This document shows positions 24,415-31,975 of a stretch of DNA of 31,975 bases, piece by piece; within the stretch, counting starts at the first letter, position 1, and every line of letters begins with the position of its first letter. The position numbers were made by a program, and so were the translations under genes. Origin of the DNA: Oceanospirillaceae bacterium (GTDB taxonomy: Bacteria; Pseudomonadota; Gammaproteobacteria; Pseudomonadales; Balneatricaceae); NCBI GenBank assembly GCA_003523085.1, contig DPHD01000038.1, positions 20,364 to 52,338 of the forward strand, read 5' to 3'. Under the pieces are notes generated by a model. It worked only from the letters and a program-made list of their open reading frames with translations, searched no databases and was not told the DNA's origin.

Positions 24415-26462
24415 CTAACTCGAGTGCCGGCCACTGCGCCTTGGTCTGGTTCTAGCAGGTAAATGCCCTCATCGCCGCCAGCGGCTAAGATCATGCCTTC
24501 TGAAACACCAAACTTCATCTTTCTAGGGGCCAGGTTAGCCACTAAAATAGTCATTTTGTCAGTCAGGTCCTCTGGCTTGTAGCTTGACTTAATGCCCGAT
24601 AACACCTGACGCCTTTCGCCACCCAAGTCTAACTCCAAGCGTAACAACTTGTCGGCGCCCTTAACGGCTTCGGCTTTGACGATGCGTACGACCCGCAAAT
24701 CGACCTTCGAGAAATCGTCAAAATTAATTTCTTTGGCAATGGGGTTAGCTTCAAGCGGTGAGGCTTTAGCCGTTGGGTTTTGCTTTTCCTTAAGCGCTAA
24801 CTCTTTGGCTACTTCAACTTTAGAGTCTTCCAGCATGGCATCTATCTGACTGGCTTCGATGCGGGTCATCAAGGGTTTAAATTTGTTGATGCTGTGGCTA
24901 ATTAGGGGGTCGTTGAGGCCAGACCAAGCAAGCTCATCATTAAGAAAAATGGAGGCATTGTCGCCCATTATCGGTAAAACAGGCTTTAAATAGATCATTA
25001 ACATACGAAATAAGTTGAGGCCGGTAGAGCAAACATCTTGCACTTCTTGTTCGCTGCCTTCCTGCTTTGCCAATACCCACGGCGCCTTATCGGCAATGTA
25101 TTGGTTGGCTTGGTCGGCTAATGCCATGATGGCTTTAATGGCTTTGCCAAATTCACGATTTTCGTAATACTTGGCAATGGTGTCTTGCTCGTTAGTAAAG
25201 CTAGCGATGAGTTCGGGTTCACTGACACTAGCGCTAAGTTGGCCATCAAACTTTTTGCTGATGAAACCAGCGCTACGGCTGGCAATGTTAACGACCTTGC
25301 CGACTAGGTCTGAGTTCACCCGCTGCACAAAGTCTTCTAGGTTTAAATCTAGGTCGTCTACTTTATTATTAAGCTTGGCGGCAAAATAGTAACGTAAGTA
25401 TTCCGGTTGCAAGTGGCGCAGGTAGGTACCCGCTTTAATGAATGTGCCACGAGACTTGGACATCTTCTGGCCGTTGACCGTAAGGAAACCATGGGCGTAT
25501 ACGGCTGTTGGGGTGCGGAATTCTGCCGCGTGCAACATGGCTGGCCAAAACAAGCCATGGAAATTGATGATGTCTTTGCCAATAAAGTGGTACAGCTCGG
25601 TACTGGAGTTTTTATTCCAGTAGTGATCAAACTCGAGTCCTTCTGTGCGCTCGCATAGGTTTTTAAAACTGGCCATATAGCCTATAGGGGCGTCTAACCA
25701 TACGTAAAAGAACTTGTTCTCTTGGCCTGGGATTTCAAATCCAAAATAAGGTGCGTCACGGCTGATATCCCACTCTTGTAAACCAGAATCCAACCATTCG
25801 GCCAATTTGTTGGCAATTTCGCTTTGTAAGCTACCACTGCGGGTCCAATCTTTCAGCATGGTTTCAAAATCTGGTAGCTTAAAAAATAGGTGGGTCGAGT
25901 CTTTCTGCACCGGCGTGGCGCCAGAAATAGCCGATTTAGGGTTGATTAAATCGGTCGGCGAGTAGGTTGCGCCGCAGGCCTCGCAATTGTCGCCATACTG
26001 GTCTTCGGTTTTACACTTTGGGCAGGTGCCTTTGATAAAGCGGTCGGCTAAAAACAGCTGTTTTTCGGGGTCGAAGGCTTGGGTAATGGTACGCGTGGCA
26101 ATGTGTCCTTTGGCTTCGCAGGCCTTATAAATGAATTCCGAAAACTCGCGGTTTTCTGGCGAGTGGGTTGAGTAGAAGTTATCAAACGACACGTTAAAGT
26201 TAGCAAAATCTTGTTCGTGCTCTGCTTGTACCTTGGCAATTAACTGTTCGGGAGTGATGCCTTCTTGTTCAGCTCGAAGCATTATGGCAGTGCCGTGGGC
26301 ATCGTCGGCGCAAACATAGTGACACTTATTGCCGATGTGACGCTGAAAGCGTACCCAAATATCGGTTTGAATATACTCCAGCATATGCCCCAAGTGGATG
26401 GAGCCGTTGGCATAGGGAAGGGCGCTAGTTACAAGTATTTCGCGTGCTGGAGTGTGTGTCAT
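24411..26462 (-). CDS. metG: Methionyl-tRNA synthetase
   Basis: Charges tRNA-Met, including the initiator. The 683 residues have the class I motifs HLGH (23-26) and KMSKS (333-337), a zinc knuckle with Cys147, Cys150, Cys160 and Cys163, the anticodon-binding helical domain, and a C-terminal EMAP/Trbp111-type tRNA-binding domain (about 578-683, INFDDFSKVDLRVVRI onward). A charged linker near 550-575 joins them. The ATG is complement of 26460-26462; the ribosome site is weak. It is divergent from trmA and converges with vapC, the two stops sharing TTAA. Confidence 0.97.
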   Translation of the reverse strand: MTHTPAREILVTSALPYANGSIHLGHMLEYIQTDIWVRFQRHIGNKCHYVCADDAHGTAIMLRAEQEGITPEQLIAKVQAEHEQDFANFNVSFDNFYSTHSPENREFSEFIYKACEAKGHIATRTITQAFDPEKQLFLADRFIKGTCPKCKTEDQYGDNCEACGATYSPTDLINPKSAISGATPVQKDSTHLFFKLPDFETMLKDWTRSGSLQSEIANKLAEWLDSGLQEWDISRDAPYFGFEIPGQENKFFYVWLDAPIGYMASFKNLCERTEGLEFDHYWNKNSSTELYHFIGKDIINFHGLFWPAMLHAAEFRTPTAVYAHGFLTVNGQKMSKSRGTFIKAGTYLRHLQPEYLRYYFAAKLNNKVDDLDLNLEDFVQRVNSDLVGKVVNIASRSAGFISKKFDGQLSASVSEPELIASFTNEQDTIAKYYENREFGKAIKAIMALADQANQYIADKAPWVLAKQEGSEQEVQDVCSTGLNLFRMLMIYLKPVLPIMGDNASIFLNDELAWSGLNDPLISHSINKFKPLMTRIEASQIDAMLEDSKVEVAKELALKEKQNPTAKASPLEANPIAKEINFDDFSKVDLRVVRIVKAEAVKGADKLLRLELDLGGERRQVLSGIKSSYKPEDLTDKMTILVANLAPRKMKFGVSEGMILAAGGDEGIYLLEPDQGAVAGTRVS

Positions 26463-26522
26463 GTGGTCGCTTTAAGTGGTTAATACAATTCAACTGCTAT
26501 TGTACAAAACATAGCCTTGCCC

Positions 26523-26531
26523 TGCTATAAT
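26523..26531 (+). promoter_or_regulatory. Extended -10 promoter for trmA-mrp-dcd
   Basis: TGCTATAAT is a perfect extended -10, about 50 bases before the trmA GTG. The nearest -35-like hexamer, TTGTAC at 26500, is 20 bases off and poorly spaced. Confidence 0.6.
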
Positions 26532-26546
26532 CCTCGCCAATTAAAA

Positions 26547-26560
26547 TGCCTCAAAAGGCA
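26547..26560 (+). other. Small leader hairpin before trmA with an alternative partner
   Basis: TGCCT-CAAA-AGGCA forms a 5-bp hairpin just before the ribosome site AAGGAG (26568-26573). AGGCA could instead pair with a second TGCCT at 26576-26580, looping out the ribosome site. Confidence 0.35.
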
Positions 26561-26580
26561 AACCTTTAAGGAGTATGCCT

Positions 26581-27711
26581 GTGGCCCTTGAGCCAATACA
26601 GACGCAGCAATACCCAGCATTGCTTGAAGCCAAAACAGCCCACATTCAAGCCTGCTTTGATGAATTAGGCGATTTTACCGCAGCCATGCCCTTGGAAGTG
26701 TATGCGTCTAAGCCGCAGAACTACCGTATGCGCGCCGAGTTTCGCTTGTGGCATGAAAATGACGATTTGTTTTATGCTATGTTTGCCGTGGGTAACAAAC
26801 GCGATCCTATTCGTATTGAGTCCTTTCCTCAGGCCAGTGAGTCTATTAATGCGCTTATGCAGCCCTTGTTGGACAGTGTAAAAGCGTCCACGGTGCTGCG
26901 GCATAAACTGTTTCAGATGGACTTTCTTAGTAGCCAGCGCGGTGAGATATTAGTCAGCCTTCTTTACCACAAGCAATTGGGTGACGATTGGCTGGCCGAA
27001 GCAGAAGCCCTAAGGCAAAAGCTAGGCATCAACATTATTGGCCGTGCGCGCAAACAAAAACATGTGTTAGGCCAAGGTTACATTATGGAAACCTTGCAAA
27101 TCCGTGCTCAGCAGTTTCATTATCAGCAGGTAGAGAACGCCTTTACCCAACCCAACGCTAGCGTTAATGAGCAGATGATTACCTGGGCCTGCGAAAGCGT
27201 TGAGCGCTTTCCACAAATAACTAAACCGGATTTGTTAGAGCTGTATTGCGGCAATGGCAATTTCACCCTGCCTTTGGCCGGTCAATTTCGCAAGGTGATG
27301 GCCACCGAAATTGCTAAGTCGTCGGTTAATTCGGCGCACTTTAACTTAACTAAAAACAACATTGATAATGTCACCATTGTGCGTTTATCGAGCGAAGAAA
27401 TGACGCAGGCATTGGCTGGTGTTAGGCCTTTTAGACGCTTGGCTGATGTTGATTTAAGCAGTTTTGATTTTGGTACTATTTTGGTAGACCCGCCGCGTGC
27501 AGGCCTAGATCCGGATACGTTAGCATTGGTCCAGCAATTTGATCAGGTGATCTATATTTCGTGTAACCCTGAAACTTTGTTAGACAACTTGCAACACCTC
27601 AAACAAACCCACGATCTAAAACGTTTAGCGTTGTTTGATCAGTTCCCATATACCCACCATGCCGAATGCGGTGTGGTGCTTCACAAACATAACAAAAAGG
27701 TAGCATCATGA
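26581..27711 (+). CDS. trmA: tRNA (uracil-5-)-methyltransferase TrmA
   Basis: Makes ribothymidine at position 54 of the tRNA T-loop. Visible: NYRMRAEFRLWHE (RNA-binding region), the SAM site LLELYCGNGNFTLPLA, LVDPPRAGLDP, the nucleophile cysteine in YISCNPETLL (Cys328) and the general-base glutamate in HHAECGVVLH (Glu362). I prefer GTG 26581 (376 residues): AAGGAG at 26568-26573 is 7 bases from it but only 1 base from the ATG at 26575, too close to work. The resulting MALEPIQTQQY fits the E. coli N-terminus. The stop overlaps mrp by 4 bases. Confidence 0.93.
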   Translation: MALEPIQTQQYPALLEAKTAHIQACFDELGDFTAAMPLEVYASKPQNYRMRAEFRLWHENDDLFYAMFAVGNKRDPIRIESFPQASESINALMQPLLDSVKASTVLRHKLFQMDFLSSQRGEILVSLLYHKQLGDDWLAEAEALRQKLGINIIGRARKQKHVLGQGYIMETLQIRAQQFHYQQVENAFTQPNASVNEQMITWACESVERFPQITKPDLLELYCGNGNFTLPLAGQFRKVMATEIAKSSVNSAHFNLTKNNIDNVTIVRLSSEEMTQALAGVRPFRRLADVDLSSFDFGTILVDPPRAGLDPDTLALVQQFDQVIYISCNPETLLDNLQHLKQTHDLKRLALFDQFPYTHHAECGVVLHKHNKKVAS

Positions 27712-28535
27712 CTGACTCAAGGCCCGAAGGCTTACAACAGATTAAACACATCGTCGCCGTCGCTTCGGGTAAGGGTGGCGTAGGTAAATCGACGACTACC
27801 GTTAACTTAGCGTTGGCTATGGCTCAAGCGGGCTATAAAGTGGGCGTGTTAGATGCCGATATCTATGGCCCTAGTCAAGGGTTGATGCTGGGCATAGCCG
27901 AAGGTACTCACCCAGAAACAATGGACGAAAAATGGTTTGTGCCTATTGACGCCTATGGCATTAAGGTCATGTCTATGGCATTTTTGGTGGATGCCAATTC
28001 ACCTATGGTGTGGCGTGGCCCCATGGCCGCTGGTGCACTACAGCAGATGTTGTTGCAAACCCAATGGGGCGAGTTAGATTATCTGTTTGTTGATATGCCA
28101 CCGGGCACCGGTGATATCCAATTAACCTTGTGTCAAAAAGCACAGGTTTCAGGCAGTGTGATTGTGACGACACCGCAAGATTTGGCCTTGCTTGATGCCC
28201 GTAAAGGCATCGAGATGTTTAACAAGGTTAATGTGCCAGTGTTGGGTGTAGTTGAGAATATGAGTACCCATGTTTGTAGTAACTGTAACCACGAAGAGGC
28301 CATTTTTGGTGCAGGCGGCGGCGCTGCTTTAGCCCAGCAATATGGCACAGAGTTGTTGGCTAGCTTGCCCTTAAGTATGGCCATTAGGCAACAGGTGGAT
28401 GGCGGTAAACCGACGGTCGTGGCAAGCCCGCAGGCTGCGGCAACCCACACCTACAAACGTTTGGCTAATGCGTTAGTATTGAAGCTAGACGGTGTTGCTC
28501 AGGTGATGCCTAGTATTTCTATTGACGAAGATTAA
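27708..28535 (+). CDS. apbC: Mrp/ApbC-type Fe-S cluster carrier ATPase (short form)
   Basis: P-loop ATPase of the Mrp/NBP35 family, thought to carry and deliver Fe-S clusters. The 275 residues show the deviant Walker A GKGGVGKST (21-29), DADIYGPSQG, FVDMPPGTGD and the C-x2-C pair VCSNC (Cys190, Cys193) that binds a cluster between two subunits. It lacks the N-terminal MIP18/DUF59-like domain of about 90-100 residues found in E. coli Mrp (about 370 residues). ATG 27708 overlaps the trmA stop (ATGA). metG-mrp-dcd linkage is common in gammaproteobacteria; trmA sits between here. Confidence 0.92.
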   Translation: MTDSRPEGLQQIKHIVAVASGKGGVGKSTTTVNLALAMAQAGYKVGVLDADIYGPSQGLMLGIAEGTHPETMDEKWFVPIDAYGIKVMSMAFLVDANSPMVWRGPMAAGALQQMLLQTQWGELDYLFVDMPPGTGDIQLTLCQKAQVSGSVIVTTPQDLALLDARKGIEMFNKVNVPVLGVVENMSTHVCSNCNHEEAIFGAGGGAALAQQYGTELLASLPLSMAIRQQVDGGKPTVVASPQAAATHTYKRLANALVLKLDGVAQVMPSISIDED

Positions 28536-28541
28536 AGCCCT

Positions 28542-29126
28542 ATGCGACTTAGTGACAAAGACATCATCGCCGCCTTAGACAGCGGCAAACTCGCCATCGA
28601 ACCGCGCCCGGATAATAGCGTTATTACCGGCGTCAGCGTAGATTTGCGTTTGGGTAACAGTTTTCGTGTATTTAAAGACCATGCGCGGCCTTTTGTGGAC
28701 GTTAGCGCAAGTCGTGAGGAAATTAACAATACCCTTGAAGCGATTATGAGTGAGGAAATCACCATCGCCCAAGGTGAAAGCTTCTTTTTACATCCAGGCG
28801 AACTAGCCCTCGCGGTGACCTTGGAGTCGGTGACTATCCCGGATGATCATGTGGGCTGGCTCGACGGCCGCTCGTCCTTAGCCCGGCTTGGGTTGATGGT
28901 GCATGTCACAGCTCACCGGATCGATCCGGGTTGGAGTGGTGCGATTGTGTTAGAGTGTTTTAATAGTGGCAAGTTACCTTTGGCCTTAAAGCCCAATATG
29001 ACCATTGGCGCCATCAACTTCGAAACCCTATCGAGCCCCGCATTACGGCCCTATAACAAGCGGCTTGATGCCAAGTATAAAAACCAGCATAGCGCTGTAG
29101 CTAGCCGTATAGACCAAGACAGTTAA
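28542..29126 (+). CDS. dcd: dCTP deaminase
   Basis: Converts dCTP to dUTP, the main route to dTMP in enterobacteria and relatives. The 194 residues align with the 193-residue E. coli enzyme. RSSLARLGL (110-118) and HRIDPGWSGAIVLE with catalytic Glu138 are present, as is the phosphate-binding SVDLRLG. It follows mrp after 6 bases and precedes the BrxD-like gene by 15 bases, so all are probably cotranscribed. Although dCTP deaminases can act in phage defence, this copy has the housekeeping sequence and the housekeeping position. Confidence 0.96.
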   Translation: MRLSDKDIIAALDSGKLAIEPRPDNSVITGVSVDLRLGNSFRVFKDHARPFVDVSASREEINNTLEAIMSEEITIAQGESFFLHPGELALAVTLESVTIPDDHVGWLDGRSSLARLGLMVHVTAHRIDPGWSGAIVLECFNSGKLPLALKPNMTIGAINFETLSSPALRPYNKRLDAKYKNQHSAVASRIDQDS

Positions 29127-29141
29127 CGAGCCATTTAACTT

Positions 29142-30365
29142 ATGACCCACGTTTCCTCCATGCAAAGTGATCAGGTGCTCAAATCCCTTAGAGCAGGCGT
29201 TGTGCCAGCCGATCATATCGATTTGATCCAAGTGGGTCGAGCGGGTGAGCAAGCCACCTTGGCTAAAGACATATTGCACATCAGTAAGGGCGGCTCTAGT
29301 GTGCGCTTTGTCACCGGTGCCTATGGTACGGGTAAGACCTTCATTGGCGAGCTAACGCGGCAGCAGGGTATTAAGCAGGGCTTGGTGGTGGCTAGCGCAG
29401 CCCTGTCACCAGACAAGCGTCTACAAGCTCGGACTGGAGAAACCCGTAATCTCTACTCGGCTTTAGTGCGATCCTTTAGCACCAAGGCTAGGCCAGACGG
29501 TACGGCTTTGGTGAATATTGTTGAACGCTTTATTTTAACCACCTTACGTGAAGCTCATGTTAACAACGTGGGGCCAGAGCAACATATCGCCTTTCGATTA
29601 GGTGATTTTGAAGAGTTAGCTGGCGGCTTTGATTTTATCAAGGTGATTCAGCGCTATTGGTTAGGGCTGGAAAATCAAGATGAGGCGTTAAAAAGCACCG
29701 CTTTACGTTGGCTCAGAGGCGAGTTTAGTAGTCTGACTGATGCACGGGCGGCGTTGGGCGTACGTAGTATCATCGATTACCGTAACTTTTTTAGCGGCCT
29801 AAAAATGCTTTGCCAGTTTGTACGTATGGCGGGCTACCCTGGGCTGCTTATTTGTTTGGACGAAATGGTGGCGCTACATGAACTGAGCCATAAACAGGCA
29901 CGCATTAACAACTTTAATGAAATCTTGAATATTGTAAATGACTGCCTTCAGGGGCAGGTGCAGGGCATGGGGTTTGTTTTTTTGGGCACGCCTGAGTTTG
30001 TTTACGACGACAAAAAAGGCCTGTTTAGTATGCCGGCCTTAAAGAGTCGGTTGGCGCCTAACGTGATGGCCAAAAACGGCCTAAAAGACGTCTCGGGCCC
30101 GGTTATTGAATTGCAACCATTACAAGAGATGGAGATGGATGATCTGCTCCACAAGCTACGGGACCTACAGGCTTACGGCAATGCTAAGGATTACTTAATA
30201 GATGACATGGAGCTGTGGGCACTGTTGCTCCAGTGCCGTACTGTGTATGGCGATCAGTACTTCTTGAATCCACGTCTGGCGATAAAAACCATGCTAGATT
30301 TGCTCGCCGTTAGTGAGCAAAATCCGCAGGCCGATGTGGCCCAACTGATTGCGGCTATTGCTTAA
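29142..30365 (+). CDS. BrxD-like P-loop ATPase (DUF2791 family), no BREX partners in view
   Basis: A 407-residue ATP-binding protein. Walker A is GAYGTGKT (59-66), Walker B LLICLDE (235-241), and FLGTPE (280-285) sits where a sensor residue is expected. Arg303 in LKSRLAP is a candidate arginine finger. The opening, VLKSLRAGVVPADHIDLIQVG before the P-loop, resembles the BrxD/DUF2791 family of BREX phage-defence systems and of TerB-linked operons. No helicase, methyltransferase, PglZ or TerB gene is in the window. It follows dcd by 15 bases and its 3' end overlaps the tolC-like gene on the other strand by 11 bases. ATG 29142 is the first start; ATG 29160 is possible. Function is unknown; family assignment is from memory of motifs. 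Confidence 0.72.
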   Translation: MTHVSSMQSDQVLKSLRAGVVPADHIDLIQVGRAGEQATLAKDILHISKGGSSVRFVTGAYGTGKTFIGELTRQQGIKQGLVVASAALSPDKRLQARTGETRNLYSALVRSFSTKARPDGTALVNIVERFILTTLREAHVNNVGPEQHIAFRLGDFEELAGGFDFIKVIQRYWLGLENQDEALKSTALRWLRGEFSSLTDARAALGVRSIIDYRNFFSGLKMLCQFVRMAGYPGLLICLDEMVALHELSHKQARINNFNEILNIVNDCLQGQVQGMGFVFLGTPEFVYDDKKGLFSMPALKSRLAPNVMAKNGLKDVSGPVIELQPLQEMEMDDLLHKLRDLQAYGNAKDYLIDDMELWALLLQCRTVYGDQYFLNPRLAIKTMLDLLAVSEQNPQADVAQLIAAIA

Positions 30366-31623
30366 GCCAGCTATCCAGCTGCACCAAATCACGGTTACTT
30401 AATACACCACTCACTTGCTTCAAACGGAGTTGGTTCAATACCAAGTCCAAGCGGGCATTGGCCAAATTTCTTTGGGCTGAAAATACCAGTTTCTCAGCAT
30501 CTAGCAGGTCGCTAACATCGCGTAAACCCAGTTCATATTCTTTGGTCTTGCCAGACAAAGATGACTGCACAGAAGCCAATAGCTGAGTGTAGGCCTGAAT
30601 TTGTTGGCGGTTGGTTTCTAAGGCTTGGTGCCAGCGCCTCACTTGCTGTTGCGTGGCTCGCTGTATGGCAGTGCCTTGTTGTTGACTGGCATGCCAGTTT
30701 TCTTGCGCTTCCATGGTTTGGGCTTTATTTAAACCACCATCGTACAGGGTGCCAGAAACGGCAATGGTAAAACTGGTAGAGTCTTTCGTTGGCAGGGCGC
30801 TGTTAAAAGCTTGCGCTAAGCTTATGGTGGCTTTGGGATACAGGCCAACGTCCTTGGCCTGGTAGTTGTGGTAGGCCTGCTGGGTGCCAAAGCCATTGCT
30901 AATAATGTCTAGGTTATTGCTATTGGCCAGTTGAAACCATGTTTGTAAGTTTTGATGATCAATCAGGTGTGGGCCAAAATCTGCGGATAAGTTAGCCAGA
31001 GTCTCAGTCAACGGTTGGTTGGTCAGGTTTTCTACGTCGGCGCGAGCGAGGTTGAGGTTCTGCTGCACCTGCAATAAGGCGACCTGTACCTGCTGTACGT
31101 TGGCTTGCATGTCTTGCAACTGTATGTTGCTGGCTAAACCTACGTCTACTTGTTGTTGGGTTTGCTTGAGCCGCTGTTGAATAGCTTTTAGCTCTGCTTG
31201 GCTAGAGGTGAGTTGGCGCTGCTGTTTTAACACGGCAAAATAACGTTCTATTACCGAAAAAATAAGGCTCTGCTCAGATTTTTCAAAACTGGTGCGGGCG
31301 CTTGCCGCACTTTGTTGGGCTACTTTCATGCCGTAATAGGCGTCTAGCCTTAGGGGTATGGCAATTTGTACACTGTAGTTGTGGCTGTCTGCGCGGGCAT
31401 CCAATGGCAAACTCTGGTTAAAGTTGGCACTGACCTGAGGCATGAGTGCACTTTGGGCTTGGGGAATGATTTGTAGCTTAGCGTTAAGGCTGTGTTGGGC
31501 CGCCAAATAGCTTGCATCGTTGGCTTGAGCTTGTTGATACAGGTCTTGCAGTTGGCTGGCGTGGGTGCCGCTGGTGGCAATAAGAGTGACGAAAAGGGCG
31601 GCAAGACGCGGTAAATAGGCCAA
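30355..31623 (-). CDS. TolC family outer-membrane factor
   Basis: A 422-residue outer-membrane channel subunit for type I secretion. A signal peptide is clear (basic start, hydrophobic AALFVTLIA, likely cleavage near THAS-Q). The two TolC repeats follow, with long Gln-rich coiled coils (about 115-200 and 310-400) and beta segments such as HNYSVQIAIPL and SFTIAVSGTLYDGG. The start is TTG (complement of 31621-31623) with AAGGA 6 bases before it; using a later start would cut the signal peptide. It lies 91 bases downstream of an ABC exporter gene on the same strand, so the two probably form one export operon. Confidence 0.88.
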   Translation of the reverse strand: MAYLPRLAALFVTLIATSGTHASQLQDLYQQAQANDASYLAAQHSLNAKLQIIPQAQSALMPQVSANFNQSLPLDARADSHNYSVQIAIPLRLDAYYGMKVAQQSAASARTSFEKSEQSLIFSVIERYFAVLKQQRQLTSSQAELKAIQQRLKQTQQQVDVGLASNIQLQDMQANVQQVQVALLQVQQNLNLARADVENLTNQPLTETLANLSADFGPHLIDHQNLQTWFQLANSNNLDIISNGFGTQQAYHNYQAKDVGLYPKATISLAQAFNSALPTKDSTSFTIAVSGTLYDGGLNKAQTMEAQENWHASQQQGTAIQRATQQQVRRWHQALETNRQQIQAYTQLLASVQSSLSGKTKEYELGLRDVSDLLDAEKLVFSAQRNLANARLDLVLNQLRLKQVSGVLSNRDLVQLDSWLKQ

Positions 31624-31714
31624 GGGTATTCCTTATGTGTAGGTTTAACACGGTAAGGCCACAGTGTAACCAAACCTTGTGCTTAGCGCTATTGGCTTTA
31701 CTTAGCTTTGCAGA

Positions 31715-31975
31715 CTAGTTGGTGATTTCAATCACCCGATCCGCCGTAGCAATAGTCTCGGGTCTGTGGGCCACCATAATACGGGTGATGTTAAGCTGTT
31801 TTATATGGTCGTTAACAATAGACTCGCCTGCAATGTCTAAGTGGCTGGTGGCTTCGTCTAAGAACAACACGTCGGGTTTTCTATACAGAGCCCTTGCCAA
31901 CAACACACGTTGTTTTTGACCGCCAGACAAAGACGCACCCATGTCGCCTACCAAGGTGTTGTAGTTCATGGGCAT
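31715..31975 (-). CDS. Peptide/bacteriocin ABC exporter, RaxB/CvaB-like (C-terminal end; 5' part outside the window)
   Basis: The last 86 residues of an ABC exporter ATPase domain: the signature LSGGQKQR, D-loop and Walker B in VLFLDEATSHLD, and the switch histidine in VAHRPETIATADRV. The wording around them (NTLVGDMGASLSGGQ, ATSHLD, AHRPET) is typical of exporters that carry an N-terminal C39 peptidase and process double-glycine leaders, such as RaxB and CvaB. That domain, the membrane part and Walker A lie beyond position 31975, so the peptidase is an inference. It is followed by the tolC-like gene. Any cargo peptide or adaptor protein would be to the right. Confidence 0.85.
   Translation of the reverse strand: MPMNYNTLVGDMGASLSGGQKQRVLLARALYRKPDVLFLDEATSHLDIAGESIVNDHIKQLNITRIMVAHRPETIATADRVIEITN

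Noticed and set aside
28542..30365. dcd plus the BrxD-like gene as a complete defence system
   Set aside because: dcd has the housekeeping sequence and the housekeeping neighbour mrp, so a dedicated two-gene defence system is not supported; kept only as a question about the ATPase.

Overview
The window looks like chromosomal core DNA of a gammaproteobacterium, probably a marine relative of the Pseudomonas/Cellvibrio side of the class. This rests on gene content and order, not on any search. The cytochrome oxidase order (coxA-ctaG-coxC, a DUF2909 gene on the other strand, SURF1, a small CxxxC protein, ctaA, ctaB) is the one known from pseudomonads. So are gltA divergent from sdhCDAB-sucAB-lpd-sucCD, and metG divergent from an mrp/dcd pair. 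Base composition by eye is moderate and similar throughout.

Layout. 1-6116: aa3-type cytochrome c oxidase subunits I (partial) and III with the assembly factors CtaG, SURF1, CtaA and CtaB. 6290-9356: a Yip1-type membrane protein and the fused 23S rRNA methyltransferase RlmKL. 9364-12057, minus strand: ammonium transporter amt, preceded by a sigma-54 type promoter and an NtrC-like dyad, and citrate synthase gltA. 12535-23592: one long TCA-cycle block, sdhCDAB, sucAB, lpd, sucCD, closed by a strong terminator. 23673-24414: a VapBC-type toxin-antitoxin module with its own promoter and a perfect 26-bp palindromic operator. 24411-26462, minus: metG. 26581-30365: trmA, short mrp/apbC, dcd and a BrxD-like (DUF2791) P-loop ATPase in one closely spaced run. 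30355-31975, minus: a TolC-type outer-membrane factor and the 3' end of a RaxB/CvaB-like ABC exporter that runs off the right edge.

How the genes work together. The left half plus the sdh/suc block is the aerobic energy core. Citrate synthase, 2-oxoglutarate dehydrogenase, succinyl-CoA synthetase and succinate dehydrogenase feed electrons to quinone, and the aa3 oxidase with its heme A and copper assembly factors is the terminal acceptor. The accessory part is the right third: a toxin-antitoxin pair, a BrxD-like ATPase without visible BREX partners, and a type I secretion pair of the bacteriocin/peptide-export type.

I see no tRNA, rRNA, CRISPR array, insertion sequence or prophage gene. The least explained items are the lone BrxD-like ATPase behind dcd, the nitrogen-type control region in front of amt, the autoregulatory palindrome of vapBC, and the direct repeats around the gltA and sucA promoter candidates.
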